DNA from: UBA4720 sp038227135
GTDB taxonomy: Bacteria > Gemmatimonadota > Gemmatimonadetes > Gemmatimonadales > Gemmatimonadaceae
Reading direction: 5' to 3'
DNA: 64,000 bases
NCBI GenBank assembly: GCA_038227135.1
Contig: JBBRQC010000002.1
Span: 62,001 to 126,000, forward strand
A program made the translations under genes and the position numbers. The notes below the pieces were generated by a model. It did no database searches. It was not told where the DNA came from and saw only the letters and a list, made by a program, of their open reading frames with translations. Numbering within the stretch: position 1 is the first letter of the stretch; each line of letters begins with the position of its first letter. Positions 10,521 through 19,181 of the stretch are shown here, in pieces.

Positions 10521-11227
10521 CTTCTCCATCGGACAGCGCCGCGGCCGCACCCTCCGCCTCTCCGGCGATCGAGGCGCGTGAGCTGTACCGCTTCTACCAC
10601 GTCGGCGACGACGAGACGCAAGCGCTGCGCGGTGTGAGTATGGAGGTGAATCGCGGCGAAATCGTCGCAGTCGTCGGACCGTCGGGAAGCGGCAAATCCA
10701 CTCTCATGGCATGCATCGCGGGGCTCGACGAGCCCGATGGCGGCTTCGTCTACATAAACGGAGAGCGTCTCAGTCGTCGGGACGAAAAAACGCGCACCAG
10801 CCTGCGCGCGCGCCTGATCGGCATTCTGCTCCAGAGCGGGAATCTGTTCGACCACCTCACTGTGCGGCAGAATGTGCGGCTTAAGATGCAGCTCGCCGGC
10901 CAGCACGACGACGCTAGGATCGCAGAGGTCCTCGAGCTGGTCGGGATTGCCTCGCGCGGCGATGCATATCCGCCGCACCTTTCCGGCGGCGAAGCGTCGC
11001 GGGCGGGTCTCGCCGTAGCTCTCGCCCCCAAGCCTCCGATTCTCATCGCGGACGAGCCGACAGGCGAGGTCGACGCCGAAACAGAGCAGCGAATACTGTC
11101 TGTGTTCGAGCGGCATCGGGAGGGCGGTGGTGCGATACTGATCGTAACCCACAGCGATGCAATCGCCGAGCACGCGGACCGCATCGTTCGTATCGAAGAC
11201 GGAAAGATCGTGAGGAGCGCGCGGTGA
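10517..11227 (+). CDS. LolD/MacB-type ABC transporter ATPase (first of two)
   Basis: A 236-residue ATPase. Walker A is GPSGSGKST, the Q-loop is in LLQSGNLFDHLT, the signature is LSGGEASRAGLAVAL and Walker B is ILIADEPTGEVD, with an H-loop at VTHSD. DEPTGEVD-type wording after Walker B is typical of the lipoprotein/macrolide export (FtsX-permease) class. The GTG at 10517 is chosen because it overlaps the upstream stop codon. The signature departs from the usual LSGGQQQR. Confidence 0.88.
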   Translation: MTSPSDSAAAAPSASPAIEARELYRFYHVGDDETQALRGVSMEVNRGEIVAVVGPSGSGKSTLMACIAGLDEPDGGFVYINGERLSRRDEKTRTSLRARLIGILLQSGNLFDHLTVRQNVRLKMQLAGQHDDARIAEVLELVGIASRGDAYPPHLSGGEASRAGLAVALAPKPPILIADEPTGEVDAETEQRILSVFERHREGGGAILIVTHSDAIAEHADRIVRIEDGKIVRSAR

Positions 11228-11877
11228 CGGATGTGCTCGCTGAAGCGGTCGGCGCGGGTCGAGTGTTCGGCGCGGACGACAGCAAAGTCACAGCACTGAA
11301 ACATGCGACGTGCAGAATAGAGCGCGGTGACCGCATCGCACTCGTCGGACCCTCCGGCAGCGGGAAGTCGACGCTGCTGCACCTTCTCGCGGGACTCGAC
11401 GTGCCCACGAGCGGTACGGTTCGGTGGCCGGCTCTGGGTGAGCGTGACACGCTTCGTCCAGGCAAAGTCTCCGTCGTCTTCCAAACCGAGAGTTTGCTGG
11501 CGCCTCTCACCATCCTCGAGAACATCGAGGTTCCTCGACTTCTCCTCGGATCGCCCGCGGACGAGGCGCGCGAAGACGCCTCGGACATACTCGAGGCTCT
11601 CGATCTCGCAGAGCTTGCCGATAAGCTGCCCGAAGAAGTCTCAGGAGGACAGGCGCAGCGAGCAGCGGTCGCGCGCAGTCTAATCACGCGGCCGGCGCTG
11701 ATTCTCGCCGATGAGCCGACGGGTCAGCTCGACCATCATACGGCCAAGCATCTGCTCAGCCTTCTTCTTCGCCGTATCAAGGGGACAGACGCGGCACTGG
11801 TCATCGCTACGCACGATCCATTCATCGCCAGTCGAATGGAGACCCAGTGGACGATGGATCACGGGGTGCTGCGATGA
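11224..11877 (+). CDS. LolD/MacB-type ABC transporter ATPase (second of two)
   Basis: A 217-residue ATPase with Walker A GPSGSGKST, Q-loop VVFQTESLLAPLT, signature VSGGQAQRAAVARSL, Walker B LILADEPTGQLD and H-loop ATHDP. Its GTG start overlaps the previous stop (GTGA) and its stop overlaps the permease start (ATGA). Together with the first ATPase it may form a heterodimeric motor for the single long permease downstream. Confidence 0.9.
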   Translation: MTDVLAEAVGAGRVFGADDSKVTALKHATCRIERGDRIALVGPSGSGKSTLLHLLAGLDVPTSGTVRWPALGERDTLRPGKVSVVFQTESLLAPLTILENIEVPRLLLGSPADEAREDASDILEALDLAELADKLPEEVSGGQAQRAAVARSLITRPALILADEPTGQLDHHTAKHLLSLLLRRIKGTDAALVIATHDPFIASRMETQWTMDHGVLR

Positions 11878-14576
11878 AAACGCTCGGTATCTGGCTCTCC
11901 GGCCTGGTGCGCCGCCGTTACGGGCGGATGCTGCCAGCGGCACTGGGAGTCAGCCTCACGATCGCCCTGCTGTCCATTCTCGGGATTTTCATCAACGCCA
12001 GCGCGGCCACAATGACGCGTCGCGCGGTTGGTGACGTTCCCATCGATTGGCAGATCGAGCTCGCGCGCGGTGCAAACATAGACTCAGTCCTGCATCAGCT
12101 GACCCAAACGGTCACCACGCGTGCGAATGACCCGGTGGGATATGGTGACGTCAGCGGACTTACCGCGAAGAGCGGCGGCAACACGCTGGGCGGTACGACA
12201 CAGACGACGGGCGCGGGAAAAGTGCTCGGCGTCACGCCAACCTATTGGAAGGATTTCCCCGGGCTGCTGAGGCCAATGCTGGGGGCCGCCGAAGGGATTC
12301 TGATTGCGCAGCAAACGGCCGCAAACCTCCACGTTTCAGTGGGCGATACAATCACCATCTCTCGCGTCGATTCAGCGACCAAGCTGCCGCCGCGGATGGG
12401 GTTGCCATCGTTGACGGCCCGCATCGATGGGATAGTCGATCTTCCCCAGGCGGATGTCCTATTTCAGGCGGTCGGTGTTCCTCCCGGAGCTGCGCCGCAG
12501 GCCCCGCCGGACAACGTGCTCGTCGTTCCGATGGACGTCTGGCACAAGTGGTTCGATCAGCAGGCGGTAGTGCGGTCGGGCACAGTGCACACGCAGCTGC
12601 ACGTGCGGCTCGCGCACACGTTGCCGGACGATCCCCGCGACGCGTACGTGTACGTCGAACAGCTCGCGCATAACCTCGAGGCGCGCGTCGTCGGCAGCGC
12701 AATTGTCGCCAACAATCTCGCCGCGCGACTCGACGCTGTGAGAGAAGATGCGCTGTATGCACGAGTTCTCTTTCTCTTCCTCGGTCTACCCGGGGCTATC
12801 CTGGCGATCATTCTCACCTTCGCGGTATGCGCTACCGGGGGCGACCGCCGGCGGCGCGAGCAGGCGCTATTGCGGGTTCGGGGCGCCACCACGTCAATGA
12901 TTGTGCGGCTGGAGTCGCTCGAAGCGATCGTCGTTTCCTTTGTGGCTGCGATCGTTGCCCTGATCATCACGCTGATGGTGGCCAGCCAGATGGTGACCAT
13001 CCCGCTCGCCACGCGACAAACGGCGACGGTGCTCCTCGTCGCACTGGTGCTTGGGGTCGCCACCGCGCTCGCGGCGGTGATCGTTCCGGCGTGGCGCGAG
13101 GCGCGCGAATCGTCGGTGCGGATGGGGCGAGCGAGGGTGGGACGGGGGGAAGCGCCATTCTGGGAGAGGACCTGGATCGATCTCATCCTGCTCATGATTG
13201 CGGGTCTGGTGTATTGGCGGACCGCGGCAGCTGGCTATCAGATCGTGCTCGCGCCCGAGGGAGTGGCCGCGACGTCGGTATCGTACGGATCCTTTATCGC
13301 GCCGCTGGCGCTGTGGATCGGCGTCGGTCTGTTGGTGACGAGAGTCTTCCGGCATGGCCTGGCGAGAGGACGCACGTTTGTATCGCGGATGTTCAAGCCC
13401 CTCGCTGGCGCGTTGTCGCCGATTGTGGCGGCGTCGGTGTCGCGCCAGGCTCGACTGATCACGCGCGGAGTCGTGCTGGTGACGCTTGCGTTTTCATTCG
13501 CGGTGTCGACGGCGGTATTCAATACGACTTATAACGTGCAGTCACGCGTGGACGCCGCGCTCACGAATGGCTCAGATGTCACGGTGACCGGAACGACCGC
13601 TTATCCGGCTGGCCGGTTGCTCGATACGATCAGCAAGGTTCCCGGAGTGCAGGCGGCGAGGGCGATGATCCATCGCTACGCGTACGTGGGAAACGATCTT
13701 CAGGACATCTACGGCGTCAACGCGCTGAACATTGGCGATGCCGCCGACCTGTCGAACGCTTTTTTCGCCAATAACGATGCGCGTCTGACCATGCAGAAGC
13801 TGTCCGCGCGGCCCGACGGAGTGTTGCTGTCGCAGGAGACTGTCAACGACTTTCAGCTCAAGCTCGGCGACCTCGTCAATATTCGCCTCCAGAATGCCAA
13901 GGACCACCAGTATCACCCGGTGCCGTTCCACTTCATGGGAGTGGTGCGGGAGTTCTCGACGGCGCCGAAGGACTCGTTCATTCTGGCCAACGAGGGTTAC
14001 GTCGCGTCGCAGACCGGTGAGCCCGCGCGCGAGGTGGTGCTGATCAAGGGGAACGTGCCGCCCGCGCAGCTGGCGAAGCTCATCGAGCCAATTGCCGCCA
14101 CCGTCCCCGGCGCCCGCGTCACCGACCTCGGCTCCGTTCTCAAGACCATCAGCTCGAGTCTGACGGCCGTTGACCTGCACGGCCTCACCTGGATCGAGCT
14201 GTCGTTCGCGATACTACTGATCGCCGGCGCGAGTGGGCTGGTGCTTGGACTGGGATTGATCGAGCGTCGGCGCGATTTCGCCCTCCTCGCCGCGATGGGT
14301 GCGAAGGCGCGCCAGCTCGGCGCGTTTCTCTGGACGGAGGGGCTGATGATCCTTCTCGCTGGAATGATCCTCGGCTTCGTGACCGGGCTCGGGATCGCAA
14401 AAATGCTCGTCAAGGTGCTCACCGGCGTTTTCGATCCGGCGCCTCAGGCGCTCGCTATTCCGTGGGTGTACCTCGTCGTGCTCATCGTTGCCGGCTGTGC
14501 TTCCACGGTGCTGGCGGTGATCATTGCGCAGCGGGTTACACAGCAGAAGTCTCTGGAAGCACTCCGGACTATCTAG
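11874..14576 (+). CDS. FtsX-like ABC transporter permease
   Basis: A 900-residue membrane protein. Predicted helices lie near residues 15-40, 299-320, 345-375, 383-405, 435-450, 478-495, 528-548, 772-795, 820-845 and 860-885. Large extracytoplasmic domains (about 45-295 and 550-770) separate them. This is the duplicated FtsX/MacB_PCD layout in one chain. The ATG at 11874 overlaps the upstream TGA. Such systems move lipids, lipoproteins or drugs, or work as mechanotransmission devices. The cargo is unknown. Confidence 0.88.
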   Translation: MKTLGIWLSGLVRRRYGRMLPAALGVSLTIALLSILGIFINASAATMTRRAVGDVPIDWQIELARGANIDSVLHQLTQTVTTRANDPVGYGDVSGLTAKSGGNTLGGTTQTTGAGKVLGVTPTYWKDFPGLLRPMLGAAEGILIAQQTAANLHVSVGDTITISRVDSATKLPPRMGLPSLTARIDGIVDLPQADVLFQAVGVPPGAAPQAPPDNVLVVPMDVWHKWFDQQAVVRSGTVHTQLHVRLAHTLPDDPRDAYVYVEQLAHNLEARVVGSAIVANNLAARLDAVREDALYARVLFLFLGLPGAILAIILTFAVCATGGDRRRREQALLRVRGATTSMIVRLESLEAIVVSFVAAIVALIITLMVASQMVTIPLATRQTATVLLVALVLGVATALAAVIVPAWREARESSVRMGRARVGRGEAPFWERTWIDLILLMIAGLVYWRTAAAGYQIVLAPEGVAATSVSYGSFIAPLALWIGVGLLVTRVFRHGLARGRTFVSRMFKPLAGALSPIVAASVSRQARLITRGVVLVTLAFSFAVSTAVFNTTYNVQSRVDAALTNGSDVTVTGTTAYPAGRLLDTISKVPGVQAARAMIHRYAYVGNDLQDIYGVNALNIGDAADLSNAFFANNDARLTMQKLSARPDGVLLSQETVNDFQLKLGDLVNIRLQNAKDHQYHPVPFHFMGVVREFSTAPKDSFILANEGYVASQTGEPAREVVLIKGNVPPAQLAKLIEPIAATVPGARVTDLGSVLKTISSSLTAVDLHGLTWIELSFAILLIAGASGLVLGLGLIERRRDFALLAAMGAKARQLGAFLWTEGLMILLAGMILGFVTGLGIAKMLVKVLTGVFDPAPQALAIPWVYLVVLIVAGCASTVLAVIIAQRVTQQKSLEALRTI

Positions 14577-14619
14577 TGGGGGATGGAGTCCGAAACCGCA
14601 CTTGAAAAGGCGTAAAGGT

Positions 14620-15555
14620 TCACGATCCCGACGCCGAGTCATGGAGATCGGGCCTGAGCGCGACAGCCTCTCTCAGATACACGTGAGTCTCGAGCCGCCG
14701 AGGGGCGCGCAGCTCCACTTGCAGCATCGTGCGAAGACAGCGGGCCATGGATCCCTCGACAGGAATCTCGCTGGCGCAGAGGAGCGGCACGCCCACCCAG
14801 CCCATCTCGCGCGCGGCAAGGGCGGGAAATACCGACCGAAGATCCGGCGTCACAGTAAAAGTCACACTCACGATTTCATCGATCTCCAGGCTGTTCCGTT
14901 CCACGATGTGCTGGAGCAGCTCCCGCGTCGCATCCGCGATTTGCTTCGGGTTGTCTTCTTCGACCGAGGTGGCGCCACGAATTGCATGCGTGCGTCGCCA
15001 AAGGCCGGAGCGCTCGGAGACGACCGCGACGAACTTTGTATAGTTGTCGCGCTGATCCTGGATGCCTTCTTCGAGAACGGCGAGTCCGTACCGCTCCGCG
15101 GCGGCGCGACTGGCGATTGCCGCCCGCGATAAGTCACCACTCTCTGCGACCTCGCGCGCCGCGCCGCCGGTGTCGAAGTATTTGCTCTGCTTGATCGAAG
15201 GGTGCGTCTCGAAGAAGCGACTACACTGAGCGAGCGCGACCGGGTGGCTGATCGCGGAAGTCAGACCCTCGAGCGTTGCGCCCTTCGGAGCGAGGAGGCA
15301 GTGGCGCACCGGAAGCAGAGCTTCGCCGACGGTACGCATGCCGGGAAAACCGGCGAGGGCGTGCCAACCCGCGTCCACCCGACCAACGATAGAGTTCTCG
15401 ATCGGGATCACACAGGCGTCGGCGTCGCCTTCCTGGACGGCGCGCACCGCACCGGTGAATGTCGGAACCGGGATCTGCTCCACGCGGTGTCGCCATATCT
15501 GCGCGATAGCGCTCTCGGCGTACGCGCCCCGGTCGCCCTGAAACGCCACCCGCAT
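14620..15555 (-). CDS. pheA: Prephenate dehydratase fused to AroH-type chorismate mutase
   Basis: A 311-residue bifunctional enzyme of phenylalanine synthesis. Residues 1-180 are a prephenate dehydratase domain: FQGDRGAYAE, IPIENSIVGRV, the DTGGAAREVAESGD region and NYTKFVAV, where the usual TRF motif is TKF (173-175). Residues 190-305 are a complete AroH-class chorismate mutase. All active-site residues known from the B. subtilis enzyme are present: Arg193, Phe243, Arg249, Cys260, Glu263, Arg275, Tyr293 and Arg301. There is no ACT domain between or after them. E. coli PheA instead has an N-terminal AroQ mutase and a C-terminal ACT domain. Start chosen at the family-typical MRVAFQGDRG; an ATG at 15633 would add 26 non-conserved residues. 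Confidence 0.93.
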   Translation of the reverse strand: MRVAFQGDRGAYAESAIAQIWRHRVEQIPVPTFTGAVRAVQEGDADACVIPIENSIVGRVDAGWHALAGFPGMRTVGEALLPVRHCLLAPKGATLEGLTSAISHPVALAQCSRFFETHPSIKQSKYFDTGGAAREVAESGDLSRAAIASRAAAERYGLAVLEEGIQDQRDNYTKFVAVVSERSGLWRRTHAIRGATSVEEDNPKQIADATRELLQHIVERNSLEIDEIVSVTFTVTPDLRSVFPALAAREMGWVGVPLLCASEIPVEGSMARCLRTMLQVELRAPRRLETHVYLREAVALRPDLHDSASGS

Positions 15556-15683
15556 CGTCAGGTCTCGCGCCTGGGCCTCCGCTGGGGCGCGGGGTTTCGT
15601 ACCATTCCTGTTTGCCGTTCCGGATCTTACCATGACGTTCCCGACTGAGGTTGGCGAAGTGGCCTGCGCGCGAGGAGGCCTGA

Positions 15684-15769
15684 CAACAAAAGGCCCCCGC
15701 GGTTGGCGGAGGCCCGAGTGATCTTGCGCTTCTTCTCTCTACTTTACTGCGCGCGTGACCGGGGCCCCC
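15684..15769 (-). promoter_or_regulatory. pheA attenuator: terminator with competing antiterminator
   Basis: On the minus strand the terminator pairs GGCCTCCGC (15714-15706) with GCGGGGGCC (15700-15692), with one mismatch. It is followed by TTTTGTTG. The 5' arm can instead pair with GGGGGCCC at 15769-15762, inside the leader peptide codons (8 bp including one G-U). These two pairings exclude each other. The switch lies between a Phe/Tyr-rich peptide and pheA, as in classical attenuation. Confidence 0.65.
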
Positions 15770-15824
15770 GTCGGTTGTAGCCGAAGAAGCCGTAATAGTA
15801 GGCGCCGGTAAAGAGAGAGGTCAC
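15744..15824 (-). CDS. pheL: Phe/Tyr-rich leader peptide upstream of pheA
   Basis: A 26-codon frame starting with GTG. Seven of its first 16 residues are aromatic: Phe5, Tyr9-Tyr10-Tyr11, Phe13-Phe14 and Tyr16 (core FTGAYYYGFFGYNRRG). It ends 30 bp before the pheA-leader terminator hairpin. No ribosome site is seen. A promoter-like element ends only 7 nt before the GTG, so the peptide may be translated from a leaderless transcript. A ribosome stalled at the Tyr/Phe codons would leave the antiterminator strand just ahead of it free. This matches the logic of E. coli pheL, with Tyr added as suits an enzyme that also makes prephenate. Confidence 0.6.
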   Translation of the reverse strand: MTSLFTGAYYYGFFGYNRRGPRSRAQ

Positions 15825-15831
15825 GGGGGAA

Positions 15832-15860
15832 AGGATAGGATCCGGCGGGGGAAAAGTAAA
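15832..15860 (-). promoter_or_regulatory. Candidate promoter for the pheA leader
   Basis: Minus-strand TTTACT (15860-15855), a 17-nt spacer and TATCCT (15837-15832). Each hexamer matches 4 of 6 consensus positions. Transcription would begin at or next to the GTG of the leader peptide. Confidence 0.4.
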
Positions 15861-15896
15861 GAGTCGTGTATCGGGGGCGTCGGGAGCGACCCGTCA

Positions 15897-15940
15897 GAAC
15901 GTACGACGGGACGAGCGTCTGCTCGTCCCGTTGTACGTTC
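15897..15940. repeat. Long inverted repeat (20-bp arms)
   Basis: Arms at 15897-15916 and 15921-15940 pair at 19 of 20 positions, with one G-T, around a GTCT loop. It sits 20 bp past the stop of the small lipoprotein gene on the minus strand and may serve as its 3' end. No T-run follows on either strand. Confidence 0.75.
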
Positions 15941-15959
15941 TCAAGGTCACTGCGCCGAG

Positions 15960-16322
15960 CTAGTTGATCTGCACGTAGTCCGTGTAGTAGCTGTTGCTGG
16001 CGACCGCCTGGATCCTGGCCGTCACGTTGTCGCCCTGACGGATCGACGTGGCCGGGTACGATTGATTGCGGTAGACGACCTGTGTCCGATTGTCGTACTG
16101 CACCCAGTAGGTCTGACCGTTGGAGTTGTCCTGAATGTTGATCTGCTGGTTCCGCGCGTCGACTCCGCGAACGGTGCCGTTGATCTGCGCCATCTGGCCC
16201 TGCTGCTGGCCGCCGTTCCCGAGTACGCTGCCCAGTACGTTGCCCAAGGTGCCATTGCAAGCGCCCGTGAGGAGGGTCCCGCTCACAGCGAGGATTCCCA
16301 GTGCTCTTTGAATGCTCCGCAT
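15960..16322 (-). CDS. Small lipoprotein with OB/SH3-like beta domain
   Basis: A 120-residue protein. The signal peptide ends LLTGAC (Cys22), followed by a Gly/Asn/Gln-rich linker (GNGGQQQGQMAQ) and a beta-rich domain of about 75 residues (INGTVRGVDARNQQINIQ ... VQYDNRTQVVYRNQSYP ... DNVTARIQAV). The pattern is like small OB-fold modules that bind or buffer in the envelope; no function is known. A GGAGCAGGAAG ribosome site supports the start. Confidence 0.75.
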   Translation of the reverse strand: MRSIQRALGILAVSGTLLTGACNGTLGNVLGSVLGNGGQQQGQMAQINGTVRGVDARNQQINIQDNSNGQTYWVQYDNRTQVVYRNQSYPATSIRQGDNVTARIQAVASNSYYTDYVQIN

Positions 16323-16474
16323 CTTCCTGCTCCCGAATAAAGTCCGACCTCTATTAAGGCAATGAGGGTGCCTGTGGGACGTACTTTGGGGGTCTTTCTC
16401 GAGGCGGAAGATTGCGCCAGGATTACACGGCCGAGCCGGTCCGCGACGGCCCGGTAGCAGGCGGAGCCGGAAGC

Positions 16475-17809
16475 TCAGTTGATGATAGTGAACCCCCCGC
16501 TGGTGCCTCCGAACCTGGGGTTCACGATGTTGTTGAAGATCGAGCCGAAGCTGTAGCTGAAACCGAGCTGGACGAAGTAGTTGTACGACGTCTCGAGCTG
16601 GCGCCGGCGGAGCAATCGCTCCTGGTCGCTCAGATTGCCGCGCGGAAGATAAAGCTGGTCGCGGAGCAGCGAAATTTGGCCGAACGAAAAGAAGGAGAAT
16701 CCCTTGAACAGCCGCAGATCGAGGGCGTTGAAGAAAACGAGATGTTTCTTGGTAAAATCATCGAGGTAGGCCGCGCCTTCGAGTGAGCTGCTGATGGATC
16801 CCCACGTCTGCTTCACATCGATCGACGCGGTCAGCGTCTGGTCGCCGCGCACTTCAGTAATCTTGTCGAAGATCGTGGTGTCCTGATATCGGAAGAAATT
16901 GATTCCTGGCGAGTATTGGAGCGTGAGCATCCGCCTCGTCGATTGCGAGTAGGGGAAAAAGTTGTACTCGACAGCGGGCGCGAACCGGATTGCGCGTAGC
17001 TGATTCAGATAAGTCGACGACGTCCACGATGCGCGCTGGCCCGCCGACCAGCGTGGGCCTAGGCTCTTCACGATCAGATCGGTAAAGCCGTAGCCATGGG
17101 AATAGCTGTTGAATTTGCTGCCATCACTGAGAATGAACCGGCTTTGATTGTAGTTGCCGTAACTGGTCAACGAGGTCTTCCACATCTGCGTCGTGCGGTT
17201 GGCGCTGACGGATCCGTTCAGCGAAACGAAGTTGCTCGATTTCTCGCCGTTTCCATATCCATTCGCGTTCATTCTGAAGACCCAGAGATTCCAGCGATCT
17301 CTGGCAGCGGCTTTCGCGGCGGAGTCGCCCCCCACCGGTGCGGTGTAGGTGACGTCAAAGCGGGCGGCCTGACCAAGGTGCGTGTAATAGCGCACAAGGC
17401 CAAGCCTGATGATCCGAGCCAGTCCCCGTCTCAGATCATCCTGGCTTGCACTCGTTGGCGATACGTACTCTAGAGTGTCGGCGACGTGGGAAAGCTCCTT
17501 CTGCCCGATAAAATGCAGCGTGAACTCGGTCCCGCCGCCACCAGTAGGCTGGTTGGTCACCAGAATGTGAACTTGCGCATCCTGCCGGTTGCGCACGTAG
17601 TCCACGAAGTTGATCTCCGTCCGCATGAAATCGAAGTCGCAGAAGTTGCAATCGAGAAATACGCGAAGCCTTTGGGAAGGCGGAAGGGAATCGCTGGGAG
17701 CGGGCTGGGGAGTTGGCTGCTGCGCCTTCGAAGACGTGGGAACCGCGGCGCACAGAATGGCCACCAGGAAAACAAAGGCAACGCGTGACGTGGGTATGGA
17801 TGCTGGCAT
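16475..17809 (-). CDS. Outer-membrane beta-barrel protein with N-terminal CNFCDF motif
   Basis: A 444-residue protein with a signal peptide ending SSKAQ. After a Pro-rich linker comes a compact domain starting LRVFLDCNFCDFDFMRTE. It contains VDYVRNRQDAQVHILVTNQ and GGGGTEFTLHFIGQ. From about residue 165 the sequence is alternating beta strands typical of an outer-membrane barrel. The C-terminus (GGTSGGFTIIN) does not end in the usual Phe. Proteins with this N-terminal motif are widespread and uncharacterised, as far as I know. The CxxC pair could be a disulfide. Confidence 0.65.
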   Translation of the reverse strand: MPASIPTSRVAFVFLVAILCAAVPTSSKAQQPTPQPAPSDSLPPSQRLRVFLDCNFCDFDFMRTEINFVDYVRNRQDAQVHILVTNQPTGGGGTEFTLHFIGQKELSHVADTLEYVSPTSASQDDLRRGLARIIRLGLVRYYTHLGQAARFDVTYTAPVGGDSAAKAAARDRWNLWVFRMNANGYGNGEKSSNFVSLNGSVSANRTTQMWKTSLTSYGNYNQSRFILSDGSKFNSYSHGYGFTDLIVKSLGPRWSAGQRASWTSSTYLNQLRAIRFAPAVEYNFFPYSQSTRRMLTLQYSPGINFFRYQDTTIFDKITEVRGDQTLTASIDVKQTWGSISSSLEGAAYLDDFTKKHLVFFNALDLRLFKGFSFFSFGQISLLRDQLYLPRGNLSDQERLLRRRQLETSYNYFVQLGFSYSFGSIFNNIVNPRFGGTSGGFTIIN

Positions 17810-17828
17810 GATGTCGTAGTACGGGTTG

Positions 17829-18497
17829 CTAGACGGCTCTCGAAACGTACGCGAGCATCGCCCAGTAGTGCGCGCAGCTCCCGCCCATCACGCACAGATG
17901 CCAGATCTCGTGCGACCCAAAGAGGAGCGGGGTGCCGTCTTGTCTTGCCCGCGGCCATTTGGTGGCGTGAAAGATCGCCCCAACCGTGTAGATCACGCCA
18001 CCGGCGAGGAGCCACAAAAAGAATCCGGGGGGAGCGGCATGCAGAAGTGGCCGGACGATGAACACCGCGATCCAGCCCATGCCGATGTAGAGAACCGTCG
18101 ACAGCCACTGCGGCGCGTGCATCCAAACCACGGTCTGAAACGTTCCGAGCGCGGCGAGCGCCCAGACTGCGATGAGCATCCAGAGGCCAAGTTGACCCCG
18201 CAGCAGCACCAGGCAGATCGGCGTGTACGATCCCGCGATGAGGATGTAGATCATCATGTGATCGACCCGCCTCCAGTGCGCTACGGCTTTCTCGGAGACC
18301 TTGAGCGAGTGGTAGAACGCGCTGGCGCAGTACATCGACACGAGGCTGGCACCGAAGATGGAGAATCCGACGATCTGTCGGGTGCTTCTGTTCTGAATGG
18401 CGACCGTGAGGAGGATCACGACTCCGACCACAGAGAGCACTGCTCCAAGAAGGTGCGTGAGACCGTTGACCGGCTCGCGTAGGGAGACAGGCTTCAC
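17829..18497 (-). CDS. trhA: Hemolysin III / PAQR family membrane protein
   Basis: A 222-residue protein with seven predicted membrane helices. PAQR-family metal-site motifs are visible: SAFYHS near residue 60, an RVDH near 78, and the late SHEIWHLCVMGGSCAH. Bacterial members (YqfA/TrhA) are linked to membrane fluidity rather than haemolysis. Its GTG start overlaps the stop of the upstream P-loop gene, so the two are coupled. Confidence 0.92.
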   Translation of the reverse strand: MKPVSLREPVNGLTHLLGAVLSVVGVVILLTVAIQNRSTRQIVGFSIFGASLVSMYCASAFYHSLKVSEKAVAHWRRVDHMMIYILIAGSYTPICLVLLRGQLGLWMLIAVWALAALGTFQTVVWMHAPQWLSTVLYIGMGWIAVFIVRPLLHAAPPGFFLWLLAGGVIYTVGAIFHATKWPRARQDGTPLLFGSHEIWHLCVMGGSCAHYWAMLAYVSRAV

Positions 18498-19042
18498 CGC
18501 GTAGGCGCTCGGGATCGGAGATGTTTGACGATGGTGCGCGCGGCCTCGAGTGGCTTCTGCTCAGTCGTGTCCACGACCAGCTCCGGCTCGGGCATCTTCG
18601 GGCGATCGAACGTGCCCGCGGCATCGAGCTTACGGTACTTGTAGACGTCGCGCAGCTTGCCGTATCGCTCGCGCGAGTCCGCCGTGATGCGCGTCTCGAG
18701 CGCCTGGTCGGAGCAGCGCAGCTCGATGAAGTGAATCGAGCCAGCCTTCTCTGCGACCCGCGCTTTCAGCTTGGGAATGAATTCATCGGTAACCGTCGCT
18801 TCCGGGGCGAACGTCATGATCACGCCCGATGACTTCGCCCAGAGAGTCGCGTCGATCGCCTGGATCCAGATCCTCTCCCGCAGCGCGACGAACGCCGGAG
18901 ACCCGAACGAGAATAGCGACGTTACCAGATCCACCACCGCGTGGTTGTGCAGCAGGCGGTACCCCGTTTCAGCCGAAAGCAGCTCTCCAACGGTCAGCTT
19001 GCCCACGCCGGGACGGCCGTAGAGGAAGATCACCTGAGTCAT
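18494..19042 (-). CDS. P-loop NTPase, small-molecule kinase-like
   Basis: A 182-residue AAA-17/18-like protein with Walker A GRPGVGKLT (9-17). A DxxxR-type lid (ADSRERYGKL, near 130) follows. The size and layout are like shikimate or adenylylsulfate kinases. The substrate is unknown. In the P-loop a Leu stands between Lys and Thr, whereas most relatives have K-S/T. It overlaps the PAQR gene by 4 bp. Confidence 0.75.
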   Translation of the reverse strand: MTQVIFLYGRPGVGKLTVGELLSAETGYRLLHNHAVVDLVTSLFSFGSPAFVALRERIWIQAIDATLWAKSSGVIMTFAPEATVTDEFIPKLKARVAEKAGSIHFIELRCSDQALETRITADSRERYGKLRDVYKYRKLDAAGTFDRPKMPEPELVVDTTEQKPLEAARTIVKHLRSRAPTR

Positions 19043-19181
19043 ATCTACTGAAGCTACAGGCGCTGCCTTTAACTGCTAGCTGTTAGCTATTCGCGATCAG
19101 CCTTAAGCTCACGGCTCACACCCCTCGCTAGCGTCAGGTCAGGAGAGGTAGGTTTGCTGTCACCACCGACCCGAGCTTCCC

